From positions 1-43,270 of the forward strand of contig NZ_RAWA01000032.1 of the NCBI RefSeq assembly GCF_003611675.1: DNA of 43,270 nt, written 5' to 3'. The stretch comes from Corallococcus sp. CA053C. Lineage in GTDB: Bacteria > Myxococcota > Myxococcia > Myxococcales > Myxococcaceae. A program made the translations under genes and the position numbers. The notes beneath the pieces are model-generated. The model had not been told where the DNA came from. It did not search any database and was given only the letters and a program-made list of their open reading frames with translations. Below are positions 9,751-18,140 of this stretch, one piece after another (within the stretch, counting starts at the first letter, position 1; every line of letters starts with the position of its first letter).

Positions 9751-11151
9751 GTGTCGGTGCTGGTTTTCGGACGGGGGACCTGGCTGGCCGCGCTCCTGAC
9801 GGACGTGGTCGCCGCGCATGCGCTCGCGCCCACGCCGGAGCTGTCTCCACCCCTGCCCCCCGCCTCGACGATGTCCGGCCGTGCCCGGGGCCGTGCCTTC
9901 GTGCGCCGCACGCTCCGCGCCTCGGGGCTCGTCTATGGCACGCCCGTGCCGCTGCCCTCGCCGGTGGATGGCGGAGAGCCCTTCGAGGCCCCGGCGCGCG
10001 CCACGGAGCACGCGCTGTTCCACGCCGTGGTGCGCACGCTGTCGCGCATGGCGCTGGACCTGGCGCGGGTGATGGATGCGCCGGAGGCCCCCCGGATGGA
10101 GCAGCTGCTGGTGCTCTTCGCGGTGCTCGCCGGAGAGCTGGACCTGGCACTGGCGCTGGACGCGCGGCTGGCGGCGGGGCTGCCGGTGCCCCGGCGCATG
10201 GTGGGGCGGGTGGAGGACGCGCTCGACAAGCGGGCGCCGTCGCTGGCCGGGGACCCGGTGTACGGGCTGGTGCTGCACAACGGCGCCCAGTACGCGGACG
10301 CGCAGCTGTTCTTCCGGCAGGCCATCGACCTGTTCTCCAGCGGGCGCCTGTCGCGCGTGGGGGCGGAGCGGCGGCTGGACTTCGCGGCGCGGCAGAAGGC
10401 GCTGCTGGTGGATGTGCTCACCGGGCTTGCGTGCGTGGACCGGGAGCCGGGGCCTCCCGCGCGCCGCGCCATCCTCCGGCAGGTGGAGGGGCTGCGCCTG
10501 CCGCACGCGCTGGAGGGCGAGGTGAAGGCCGCGGTGCGCCAGTCCTTCGAGCGCAAGCGCGACGTGCGGGACGTGGTGCGCCAGGTGCGCAGCGTGGACA
10601 TGCGCCACCTCTTGCTGGAGCAGACGCTGCTGGCGGCGCTGGTGGACGGACAGCGGACGCGGCGGGAGCGGCTCTTCATCGACAAGCTGGCGCGCGCGCT
10701 GCACGTGCCCCAGACGGAGCTGCGCCGGCTGGAGCTGGAGATGGCGGAGTTCTACGCGCGGCACCGCTCGCTGGTGGATGTCTTCACCGTGTCGGACGCG
10801 GCGGGCGCCATGGGCGAGGACCTCATCACCGGCATGCAGGAGACGGTGGAGAAGAACTTCCACCGGCTGATGCAGGAGGCCCGCGAGACGGGCGACCTGG
10901 CGGTGCTGCTCACCAAGGCGGCGCGGCGCCAGAAGCTCACCGACGACGAGCGCCAGCGCATGCGCGCCCAGCTCATCGACGTGGCGAAGGCCATCCCCGC
11001 GCTCGCCATCTTCGCGGCGCCCGGAGGCATCCTGCTCTTGGCGGCCCTGGCGAAGGTGCTGCCCTTCAGCCTGTTGCCCAGCGCCTTCCAGGACGAGCCC
11101 GCCGTCGTGGACCTCGACAACGAGGACTCCGTGGAGCGCGAGGCGGGGTGA
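9751..11151 (+). CDS. TerB-like/LETM1-like domain protein
   Basis: A 466-aa, mostly helical protein if started at GTG 9751 (VSVLVFGRGTWLAALLTDVV). The frame is open from 9595, but that extension begins inside a terminator and is compositionally poor. About residues 280-350 (LLAALVDGQRTRRERLFIDK, then LARALHVPQTEL) resemble a TerB-like helical domain. The C-terminal 90 residues carry the LETM1 signature: KLTDDERQRMRAQLIDVAKA, then IPALAIFAAPGGILLL and LPFSLLPSAF. Bacterial proteins of this design have been called LETM1-related biofilm-associated proteins; their biochemical role is unknown. The hydrophobic C-terminal segment may associate with membrane. The gene converges on the kinase-like gene with 12 bases between stops. 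Start choice is uncertain; ATG at 9871 is another option. Confidence 0.8.
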   Translation: MSVLVFGRGTWLAALLTDVVAAHALAPTPELSPPLPPASTMSGRARGRAFVRRTLRASGLVYGTPVPLPSPVDGGEPFEAPARATEHALFHAVVRTLSRMALDLARVMDAPEAPRMEQLLVLFAVLAGELDLALALDARLAAGLPVPRRMVGRVEDALDKRAPSLAGDPVYGLVLHNGAQYADAQLFFRQAIDLFSSGRLSRVGAERRLDFAARQKALLVDVLTGLACVDREPGPPARRAILRQVEGLRLPHALEGEVKAAVRQSFERKRDVRDVVRQVRSVDMRHLLLEQTLLAALVDGQRTRRERLFIDKLARALHVPQTELRRLELEMAEFYARHRSLVDVFTVSDAAGAMGEDLITGMQETVEKNFHRLMQEARETGDLAVLLTKAARRQKLTDDERQRMRAQLIDVAKAIPALAIFAAPGGILLLAALAKVLPFSLLPSAFQDEPAVVDLDNEDSVEREAG

Positions 11152-11163
11152 TCCGCCGCGCCC

Positions 11164-14100
11164 CTACCAGTCGATGATGACGAGCTCGGGCGTCGGCTTG
11201 GACGTGTCCAGCAACACGTTGCCGATGTTCAGGTCGAACCCCGCGGGGGTGATGGGCTTGTTGGGCGCCTCGCGCGTGGTGAGCGGCTTGCCGGAGCGGG
11301 CCGCGTAGTCCTTGAACAGCGCGTCGTTGTAGCGGTCCTTGAGCCCCTGGAGGCGCGCGTCCAGCTGCTCGCGCACGGCGGGCGGCAGCGTGTCGCGCAC
11401 CTCGGCGTAGGGCAGGGCCTTCACCTTCTCCTGCACGACGATGCCCCGGCTGAGGAGCGCCGGGTCGCGGTCGATCTTCGCCACGCGCACGCCGCTGTCC
11501 TTGAGGAAGGACTCCAGCGCCAGCTCGCGCTGCAGGAGGTAGGGGACCTGCGTGTTGTAGTCGGGGATCTTGTTCTTGCTGTAGACCTTGATGACCTTGT
11601 CCGGGAACGCCGGGTGCTCCAGCACGATGCGCGAGTTGCCTTCCGCGATCTGCGCGGAGCCGGACGTCTTGAGGCCCTTCTCCGTCAGGTATTCGGTGAA
11701 GCGCCCCACCGGGCCCAGGTCCGACGGGGTGAAGCGCAGCTCCGGGTACTCCAGCGTGCGGTCCGTGATGGGCACCTTCGCCCCGTCCAGGACCACGCCC
11801 TCCTTTGTCTCCCGCAGGGCCACCTTCTTCGAAGGCTCCAGCGACTTCGTGGTGGTGGGCTCCAGCGGCTTCGTGACCGTCGGCGTCGTCGGCTTCGTGG
11901 TCGTCGTCGTCTCGGTGTTCCGGAGGCGCGCCGTCTCCGCGTCCAGCCGCACCTTCGCCGCGGCGAAGGTGTTGGCCTTCGCCGCCAGCTCCTTGCGGCC
12001 CGCGTCGTTGAGTCGGTACTGGTAGCGCGAGATGGCGAGCGCCGTGTCCGCGTCCACCTGGGACGTGACCTTCGCGGGCTGCTGCTTCAGCGCCTCCTTC
12101 ACCCGGGGGTTGTCCGGGCTCACCTCGACGAACTCCACGTGCTTCTTGCCGTTCGCTTCCGGGACGAGCACGGAGGCGTAGAGGCGCGACTGCTGATCCG
12201 CGGACTTCGTCTTGTAGACGGGGCCTTCAATCGTGGCGCCCTTCTGGTTGACGACGGCGGCGTCCATGTCGCGCGAGGGACGGGACGGCATCAGCAGGCC
12301 CGTCAGCGCGCCGGTCCATACCGCGCGCCGGAAGGCGGCGTCGGTGAGCTGCTCGGACACCTTGCGCTGATCGGCCTCCGACAGGGGCTTGCCGTCCTTC
12401 CCCAGGTACTGCTGCATCAGGGCGGGCCCCATCGACGTGGCGACCTCCTGCGTGGCGCCCGCCACCGAGGAGAGGCCCCGGTCCACCACCTCCTGCACCA
12501 CGAACTGCTTGAGCGACGAGTCGACCAGCTTGGGGGCCACCCTGCTGATGGTGCCTTCCACGGACTGGGCCGCGCCGCCCAGGAGCGGGCCTGTCACGAT
12601 GGAGAGCAGGTCGATGGTGAGGTCCTTCGCCAGCTCGTTCGGAGGGCTGTGGAAGTCCTTCAGCGCCGTGTAGCCGAGCGCCGCGCCCGGGATGGTGGAC
12701 ACCAGGGCCTTGGGGATGCTCGCGACGAACCCACGGGCCACCTGCCCCGCGAGGGTGTCCTCCTTCTCCGCGTAGGTCTTCGACAGCGCGTCGAAGGTGG
12801 ATCCGAAGCGCGCGCTCTCCTCGTCGAAGTAGCGCACCGACTCCGGGTCGTTCTTGATGTTCGCGAGCAGGTCGCCCTTCTGGACGGCCAGCTTCGCCGT
12901 CGTCACGAACATCTCGCCCACCTGGAGGCCGTTCGTGCCCAACTGGACGAGCTCGCGCATGGCGTCGTACTTGCCGCGCATCAGCGGCCCCAGGATGGGG
13001 TTCTGCGACTTGCCCAGCTCCGTGTCCGCGGCCTGTTCGTTCTTCACCCACTCGGCGCCCAGGTTGGCGAACCGGGTGGCCAGGGTGTTGTTGAACGCGT
13101 CCCGGTAGTCCTTCACGGAGGCGTAGCCCCCGGCCAGCGCGGAGCGGGCATCGCGCAGCGCAAGCGCGCCCTCGGGGGCCATGGAGTAGGTGATGAACTC
13201 CTGCCCGCCGCGCTTGAACAGGGAGGTGGCCTGCTTCTTCTCCATGATGAGCGGCTCGCCCTCCACCAGGCGGTTGCAGAAGAGCGGTCTGCCCTCCTGC
13301 TTCAGCTGCTCCATGGCGAGGCGCGTCTCATCCGCGGAGTAGCCTCCGGCCTGGGCCGCCAGCGTGAAGGCGTTGCTCTGCACATCCCCCTGGAAGACGT
13401 CTTCCGCGTTGAGCACGGTCTTGTACGGCCGACCCGGCGTCGCGCGGAACGCCGCCTCGCGCTGGGCCTCCGTCTCCACGGCCTTGGCGCGCGCCTCGGG
13501 CATCGTGGTGCGCAGGCCCTGGTCCCGCCACTCGCACTTCTCCAGCAGCTTCTGGTCCGCCGGAGAGAGGGACACCTTCGGGTCGGAGAGGGCGGAGATC
13601 ATCCACCGGTCCCCGTCGCCCAGGACGAGCGACTTGCCCGTCTGCGCGCGGATGCTCAGGCGCGACAGGGCGGTCTCCGCGAGGAAGCGCCGCTCGTTGT
13701 CGGCGTTCATCGCCCCCAGCCCGTTGCGCGAGGCATAGGCGCGCCGTGCGTCCAGCAGCTGCGTGAACTCGCGCTGGTTGGACTCCGAGTCGGACAGCCC
13801 CCGGGACTGGATGAACTCCTGGTAGGCCTGCCGCAGGCGGGGCGGGGTCTTCGCGTCGATGGGCTTCCCGGGCCTGGTGGCGCGCTCGCGGACCGTGGAC
13901 ACCAGCCGCTCGTCGTTGGAGACGGAGAACAGCTCGTCCGCCTGCGCGTGCTCGGGCGTGGGGGCCGTGGTCTTGACGACGATGACGTCGTCGTCGCCCC
14001 CGCCCGACTTCACGGGTCGGGTCGTCGGGGTCTTCGAGGTGGTGGACCGGGCCGGCTCGAAGCTGTCACGGGGCTTCGTGGTGGGCTTCGTCGTCGCCGG

Positions 14101-14226
14101 CTTCGTCGGCGTCTTCTGCGTCTGGGTCTCGGGCGCCGTCGGCGTGCGTGAAGTGACCCCGGACGTGCGGGTCCCCGGCACTTCCTGACGTACCCGTGAC
14201 GACGTGGATGCTGTGACACCGCCCAT
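11164..14226 (-). CDS. Large signal-less protein with C-terminal protein-kinase-like domain, candidate effector
   Basis: A 1020-aa protein preceded by a strong GGGGGAG ribosome site. Residues 1-100 are Thr/Pro/Lys-rich and probably disordered, with no signal peptide. Residues 110-780 are largely helical and unrecognised, with a hydrophobic stretch near 500-590 (GFVASIPKALVSTIPGAALG). A Thr/Pro-rich linker at about 780-810 leads to a kinase fold: IAEGNSRIVLEHP (first strands), Lys near 879 in VIKVYSK, a Glu in LQRELALESFL, and FDLNIGNVLLD (catalytic-type Asp998, Asn1003), ending IIDW with Asp1019 in the DFG position. The chain stops one residue after that Asp, so there is no activation segment or C-lobe tail, as in minimal kinase effectors such as OspG (comparison from memory). 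A secreted or contact-delivered effector is inferred; an intracellular kinase is possible. Confidence 0.85.
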   Translation of the reverse strand: MGGVTASTSSRVRQEVPGTRTSGVTSRTPTAPETQTQKTPTKPATTKPTTKPRDSFEPARSTTSKTPTTRPVKSGGGDDDVIVVKTTAPTPEHAQADELFSVSNDERLVSTVRERATRPGKPIDAKTPPRLRQAYQEFIQSRGLSDSESNQREFTQLLDARRAYASRNGLGAMNADNERRFLAETALSRLSIRAQTGKSLVLGDGDRWMISALSDPKVSLSPADQKLLEKCEWRDQGLRTTMPEARAKAVETEAQREAAFRATPGRPYKTVLNAEDVFQGDVQSNAFTLAAQAGGYSADETRLAMEQLKQEGRPLFCNRLVEGEPLIMEKKQATSLFKRGGQEFITYSMAPEGALALRDARSALAGGYASVKDYRDAFNNTLATRFANLGAEWVKNEQAADTELGKSQNPILGPLMRGKYDAMRELVQLGTNGLQVGEMFVTTAKLAVQKGDLLANIKNDPESVRYFDEESARFGSTFDALSKTYAEKEDTLAGQVARGFVASIPKALVSTIPGAALGYTALKDFHSPPNELAKDLTIDLLSIVTGPLLGGAAQSVEGTISRVAPKLVDSSLKQFVVQEVVDRGLSSVAGATQEVATSMGPALMQQYLGKDGKPLSEADQRKVSEQLTDAAFRRAVWTGALTGLLMPSRPSRDMDAAVVNQKGATIEGPVYKTKSADQQSRLYASVLVPEANGKKHVEFVEVSPDNPRVKEALKQQPAKVTSQVDADTALAISRYQYRLNDAGRKELAAKANTFAAAKVRLDAETARLRNTETTTTTKPTTPTVTKPLEPTTTKSLEPSKKVALRETKEGVVLDGAKVPITDRTLEYPELRFTPSDLGPVGRFTEYLTEKGLKTSGSAQIAEGNSRIVLEHPAFPDKVIKVYSKNKIPDYNTQVPYLLQRELALESFLKDSGVRVAKIDRDPALLSRGIVVQEKVKALPYAEVRDTLPPAVREQLDARLQGLKDRYNDALFKDYAARSGKPLTTREAPNKPITPAGFDLNIGNVLLDTSKPTPELVIIDW

Positions 14227-14364
14227 CGTGTTGCTCCCCCTTCGGTCCTGGCCCCATCACCAGGTCAAGGAGGTCCCGCGGGCCTCGCCCCCCAGAAGAC
14301 TCGGGGCCCGCGTGACCTCTTCATGGAGGAGGACGTGGGCCCCGGAATTGTTTTGCATTCTTTC

Positions 14365-15726
14365 TTACGGGACCTCGGTGACGGTGACGCGCAGGTGCTG
14401 GGACACGGGGGGCGCGTACTGCGTCACGGGCACCCTGCGCACGGTGTTGTCGCGTTCCAGGGCTCCTTCCGGCGGGCCCTGGTGCGGACCCACCGCGGGC
14501 TCCTCGTCCAGCTCCGTGCCCACGTCCCAGAGGTAGACCTTGGAGGTCACGTCGCCCGTCACCGGCATGCCGTCGGCGTCGAACAGCGCGATGCCCTGCT
14601 CATCCGGCCCGAAGACCCAGTCGTTGGACTGGCCGAACATCACCGCGAAGGCCAGCCGGTCGGCCGGCATGGCGTCCACGTCGAACTCGTACGCGTGGCC
14701 CGGGGTGATGGGGCCGGGGGCGGACGCGTCCACGGGCGTGTTGAAGGTGCCGGACACGCGCACACCGGCGGGCGGGCTCATGGACACGGCGTTCGACAGC
14801 TTGGAGATGTCGCCCATCTCCGCGATGGCCTCCAGGCCCTGGCCGCGGTCCTTCGCGCCCACGGTGAACAGCGGCGCGGCGGCGGTGTGCAGCGCGTAGA
14901 CGCCCGGCGACAGCGGCGTGGCCACGCCATTGAGCGGCGCGAGCACTGCGGTCAGCTTGGAGTTGTCACCCATCTCCGCGATGGCCTCCAGGCCCTGGCC
15001 CCGGTCCTTCTGGCCTTCGGTGAAGAGCGGCTCGTTGCCGGCGCTCACCGTCCACACTCCCGGGGAGATGCGCACGGGCTTGATGCCCTCGCTGGTGCTC
15101 AGGGTGACGCGGTCGTCGGACACGTTCTCGATGCGCACGGTGAACTGCCGGGTCTCCGCGTTGGATGCCACGCTCACGCGGATCATCGACGCGACCGCGG
15201 GCATGTTGAACGTCTGGCCGCTGGTGAGGCGTGCCGGCGTGCCCAGGCGCCGCACGAGGGGGTTGGGGTCCAGCGCGCCCGGGCCGTCCGTGGACGACGC
15301 CTGCTTCGGGCCGGTGTGCGGACCCACGGCGGGCTCCTCGTCCACCTCCGTGCCCGCGTCCCACAGGAGCACCTGCGAGGTGATGTCGCCGGAGATTGGC
15401 GTGCCGTTCGAGAACAGCGCGATGCCCTTGGGGTCCGTGCCGAAGAACCAGTCGTTGGACTGGCCGAACATGGAGACGAACGAGAGGCGATGGTTCGCGC
15501 CCGCGGTGAAGCTGAACTCGTAGACGTCGCCCGGGGCGAGCGGGCCCGGCGCGGTGCCGCTCAGCTTCGTGTTGAACATGCCGGACTTGAGCTGCTGGAA
15601 GGGCGCGACGTTCTCGATGCGCACGCGCAGCCGCGTGGATTGGGGGTCGGAACCACAGGCGGACAGCGTGAGCAGGCCGAGCGCGGCAACGGAGGCAGCG
15701 CCTCCACGAAGGGAGCGATTGAACAT
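14365..15726 (-). CDS. Spondin-domain lipoprotein with duplicated domain
   Basis: A 453-aa exported lipoprotein: the signal peptide ends in the lipobox LTLSAC (Cys24). Two blocks match the bacterial Spondin_N domain. The first, about residues 33-165, has MFGQSNDWFFG and VLLWDAGTEVDEEPAVGP; the second, about 205-445, has the same hallmarks, MFGQSNDWVFG and VYLWDVGTELDEEPAVGP. Between them PLFT.G.KDRGQGLEAIAEM occurs twice. The copies are close enough to indicate recent internal duplication. Spondin domains are beta-sandwich adhesion or ligand-binding modules; the protein is probably on the outer membrane surface. A GGAGA ribosome site precedes the ATG at 15726. It may be co-transcribed with the upstream monooxygenase, though a hairpin lies between them. 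Confidence 0.92.
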   Translation of the reverse strand: MFNRSLRGGAASVAALGLLTLSACGSDPQSTRLRVRIENVAPFQQLKSGMFNTKLSGTAPGPLAPGDVYEFSFTAGANHRLSFVSMFGQSNDWFFGTDPKGIALFSNGTPISGDITSQVLLWDAGTEVDEEPAVGPHTGPKQASSTDGPGALDPNPLVRRLGTPARLTSGQTFNMPAVASMIRVSVASNAETRQFTVRIENVSDDRVTLSTSEGIKPVRISPGVWTVSAGNEPLFTEGQKDRGQGLEAIAEMGDNSKLTAVLAPLNGVATPLSPGVYALHTAAAPLFTVGAKDRGQGLEAIAEMGDISKLSNAVSMSPPAGVRVSGTFNTPVDASAPGPITPGHAYEFDVDAMPADRLAFAVMFGQSNDWVFGPDEQGIALFDADGMPVTGDVTSKVYLWDVGTELDEEPAVGPHQGPPEGALERDNTVRRVPVTQYAPPVSQHLRVTVTEVP

Positions 15727-15742
15727 GGCGGGGTTCTCCAGG

Positions 15743-15762
15743 GCCTCGCGGAAGTGCGAGGC
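15743..15762 (-). terminator. Hairpin between monooxygenase and spondin gene
   Basis: A perfect 7-bp stem (GCCTCGC at 15743-15749 and GCGAGGC at 15756-15762) encloses a 6-base loop, 41 bases after the monooxygenase stop and just upstream of the spondin ribosome site. No T-run follows on the minus strand, so it may be a weak terminator, an RNA-stability hairpin or chance. Confidence 0.4.
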
Positions 15763-15803
15763 GTCACGGGCTTGCCGTCACTACGCGCCCCAGGAAAGGG
15801 CGG

Positions 15804-17381
15804 TTACGGAAGAAATCCAACCGCCTGTCCGGCCCGTACGCGCGCGGGCAGGAGCGGCGCCAGGAAGTGCTCCAGCGCCTCGCGGCTCCCGGGGCGGGAG
15901 ACGTGGCCCACGTAGCCGTCCGGGCGCACCAGCACCAGCGCGCCCGTGCTGACGTCGTAGGCCTGGTGCGCGTGTCCGCCAGCGTCGAGCAGGGTGCCCA
16001 CGTCGCGGGAGTTGCCCCCGGTGCGGAGGTGGAAGGCGTGCACGGCGTCACCGAAGCGCGAGCGGGCCCACGCGGGCGCGTCCTCGTGCTGGGGCCCGAA
16101 GGCGAGCAGCGTCCAGTGGGGGCCGCGAAAGGCATCGAACAGGCGCGAAGGGTGTCCCATGGCATCCACGCACGGCGCATCCGGGGCCCGGTCTCCCGCG
16201 CGCAGCCGCGACGTGTCACCCTCCGACTGGAGCGCGAGCGGCCCGCCGCGATAATGCAATCCCAGTTGTTGCGTCTCCGCGCCGCGCCGCTGTGGACGCA
16301 TGCCGCCCTGGCGCAGCTTCTGGTGGAGCTTCCCGGACAGCCCAAGCACGCTCGCGGCGATGGGCAGCCGCTCCGCCTCGTAGGTGTCGAGCAGGGCGGG
16401 CGCCGCGCCTTCGAGGACGTGGCCCAACTTCCAGCCCAGGTTGTACGCGTCCTGCACGCCGGTGTTGAGGCCCTGGCCGCCCGCGGGAGGATGGACGTGC
16501 GCGGCGTCGCCCGCGAGCAGGACGCGGCCCACGCGGTAGCGGTCCACCATGCGCACGTTGGGGCGGAACACGGACAGCCAGCTTGCGTCGTGCAGGCGGA
16601 GCTTCGCGCCGGGACGGGCCGCGTCCTGGAGGCGCTGGTGCAGGGCGGCCTCGGTGAGCTCCGGCAAGGGCGTGCCGGGCTTCACGTTGAGGAGGAGTTG
16701 GAAGCGGTCCGTGCCGGGAAGGGGACACAGGGCCACGGCGCCGCCCCTGGCGAAGGGCCACACGTGCCAGTGGTCGCGGTCCAATCCGTCCACGCGCACG
16801 TCGCCCACGACCATGCGCTCCGCCTCGTGCGTCTCCCCGTGGAAGCCCACGCCCAGCGATTTGCGCACGCGGCTGTGGCCTCCGTCGCAGCCGACGAGGT
16901 ACTCCGCGCGCACGATCTCCGAAGCACCGTCGCGGGTGAGGGTGGCGGTGACGCCACTGTCGTCCTGGGTGAAGTCGGTGAGCGCGGTGCCAAACTCCAC
17001 CGCGTGGCCGAGCGACTCCAGATGGTCACGCAGGATGCCCTCGGTGCGAGCCTGCGGCACGAGCCAGGTGCTGGGGTGCGGCACGTCTGGCGTCGCGGTC
17101 CCGTGCGGAACCAGCGTCCAGTGCCCCACGACGAAGCGGCGCCAGTGGATGCGGAGGCGGGGATAGGCATTGCCGGCCGCGAGCACTGCGTCGAGCACGC
17201 CCAGGTCCTCCAGCACCTCCAGCGTGCGCGGCTGGAGCCCCTTGCCGCGGGAGCCCACGAAGGGCCCTGGGGCCGCGTCCACGATGCGCAGGGCGACACC
17301 CCGGCGCGCGAGGTCGCAGGCGAGCGTGAGGCCCGTGGGTCCTGCACCGACAATCAATACCTGGGGCGTTGCGCGAGTCAT
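15804..17381 (-). CDS. FAD-dependent monooxygenase, PHBH/aromatic hydroxylase class
   Basis: A 525-aa flavoprotein with all three class A monooxygenase motifs: GAGPTGLTLACDLARRG at the N-terminus (FAD ADP-binding), the CDGGHSRVR 'DG' motif near residue 170, and RVLLAGDAAHVHPPAGGQGL near 290 (GD motif binding the FAD ribityl chain). The C-terminal 130 residues form the thioredoxin-like tail seen in phenol-hydroxylase-type and polyketide-tailoring members (WTLLAFGPQHED, ALVLVRPDGYVGHVSR). It would hydroxylate an aromatic or polyketide-like substrate using NAD(P)H and oxygen; the substrate cannot be read from the sequence. The gene is divergent from a TetR regulator 84 bases away, which probably represses it. 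Confidence 0.93.
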   Translation of the reverse strand: MTRATPQVLIVGAGPTGLTLACDLARRGVALRIVDAAPGPFVGSRGKGLQPRTLEVLEDLGVLDAVLAAGNAYPRLRIHWRRFVVGHWTLVPHGTATPDVPHPSTWLVPQARTEGILRDHLESLGHAVEFGTALTDFTQDDSGVTATLTRDGASEIVRAEYLVGCDGGHSRVRKSLGVGFHGETHEAERMVVGDVRVDGLDRDHWHVWPFARGGAVALCPLPGTDRFQLLLNVKPGTPLPELTEAALHQRLQDAARPGAKLRLHDASWLSVFRPNVRMVDRYRVGRVLLAGDAAHVHPPAGGQGLNTGVQDAYNLGWKLGHVLEGAAPALLDTYEAERLPIAASVLGLSGKLHQKLRQGGMRPQRRGAETQQLGLHYRGGPLALQSEGDTSRLRAGDRAPDAPCVDAMGHPSRLFDAFRGPHWTLLAFGPQHEDAPAWARSRFGDAVHAFHLRTGGNSRDVGTLLDAGGHAHQAYDVSTGALVLVRPDGYVGHVSRPGSREALEHFLAPLLPARVRAGQAVGFLP

Positions 17382-17411
17382 GGCTGTCTCCTGGGAAGCG
17401 ATGGAGACGAG

Positions 17412-17438
17412 AATGTAAGGAAGTGCTTATGTTGTCAG
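17412..17438 (-). promoter_or_regulatory. Candidate promoter with overlapping TetR operator
   Basis: On the minus strand CTGACA (17438-17433) and TACATT (17417-17412) stand 15 bases apart, a plausible -35/-10 pair with a short spacer for the monooxygenase. The spacer contains the inverted repeat TAAG-N6-CTTA (plus strand 17416-17429), positioned so that a bound dimer would block polymerase. The pattern fits self- and target-repression by the adjacent TetR protein. The site is inferred by eye. Confidence 0.4.
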
Positions 17439-17465
17439 CTTGCGTTCCCGCCCCAGGAGTCCGGC

Positions 17466-18062
17466 ATGCCGCGCGCGAAGCTTTCCCCTCGGAAGACGCC
17501 CCTTCAGGATCGCTCGCGCGCGACGGTGGACGCGCTGGTGCAGGCGACGGCTGACATTCTGGTCCGCGACGGGTACGCGAAGCTGACGACCAACCGCATC
17601 GCGGAGCGCGCGGGCGTCAACGTGGCGTCGCTGTACCAGTTCTTCCCGGGGAAGGAGGCGCTGGTCGCGGAGGTGTCGCGCCGGCACGTGAAGGAGCAGC
17701 GCAAGGCCGCGGCGGAGGTGCTGGCGACGCGGACCTTCAAGAATCTGGAGGACCTCATCCGGACGCTGGTGGCGCTGGGCTTCGCGGCGCACGCGGTGAA
17801 CCCGAAGCTGCACCACGCGCTGACGGAGGAGCTGCCCGCGCGCCGCTCAAGGCAGGGGAGCCCGGAGGACGCGCCGATGCTGGAGGCGTTCCGCAAGTTC
17901 TCCACCGATGTCCCGGACCCGGAGCTGGCCCTGTGGATCATCGACACGGTGTCCCACGCGGTCATCCACCGCGCGGTGGTGGAGCGCCCCAACGCCCTGA
18001 CTGAAGGGGCGCTCCAGGAGGAGCTGGTGACGCTCCTCCTGCGCTACGTGAAGCGGAAGTGA
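17466..18062 (+). CDS. TetR family transcriptional regulator
   Basis: A 198-aa protein with a basic N-terminal arm and a TetR helix-turn-helix at about residues 20-66 (ILVRDGYAKLTTNRIAERAG followed by VNVASLYQFFPGKEALVAEV). The helical C-terminal part is the ligand-binding/dimerisation domain and is not diagnostic of the ligand. AGGAG lies 6 bases before the ATG at 17466; the frame is open far upstream but only as antisense to the monooxygenase. Divergent arrangement with the flavin monooxygenase suggests local repression that is relieved by the substrate or a related compound. Confidence 0.93.
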   Translation: MPRAKLSPRKTPLQDRSRATVDALVQATADILVRDGYAKLTTNRIAERAGVNVASLYQFFPGKEALVAEVSRRHVKEQRKAAAEVLATRTFKNLEDLIRTLVALGFAAHAVNPKLHHALTEELPARRSRQGSPEDAPMLEAFRKFSTDVPDPELALWIIDTVSHAVIHRAVVERPNALTEGALQEELVTLLLRYVKRK

Positions 18063-18140
18063 CGGACGCGGCTCAGCGGCCACGCGTGTCAGATGCGTGA
18101 GTAGGCTCGGCGGCTCATGACAGCACTGAGGGGGGATGCC

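Noticed and set aside
8477-10150. 558-codon N-terminal extension of the HSP90 frame, suggesting a giant fusion protein
   Set aside because: It is Arg/Ala/Pro/His-rich low complexity, lies antisense to the hydrolase and LETM1-like genes, and HSP90 homology begins exactly at the ATG at 8476.
11614-14151. 845-codon plus-strand open frame opposite the kinase-like gene
   Set aside because: Composition is the Arg/His/Leu/Gly-rich shadow expected opposite a GC-rich gene; no domain, start signal or ribosome site.
14302-14344. CGGGGCCC/GGGCCCCG inverted repeat after the spondin gene as a terminator
   Set aside because: The 27-base loop is long, no T-run follows, and such GC palindromes are expected by chance here.
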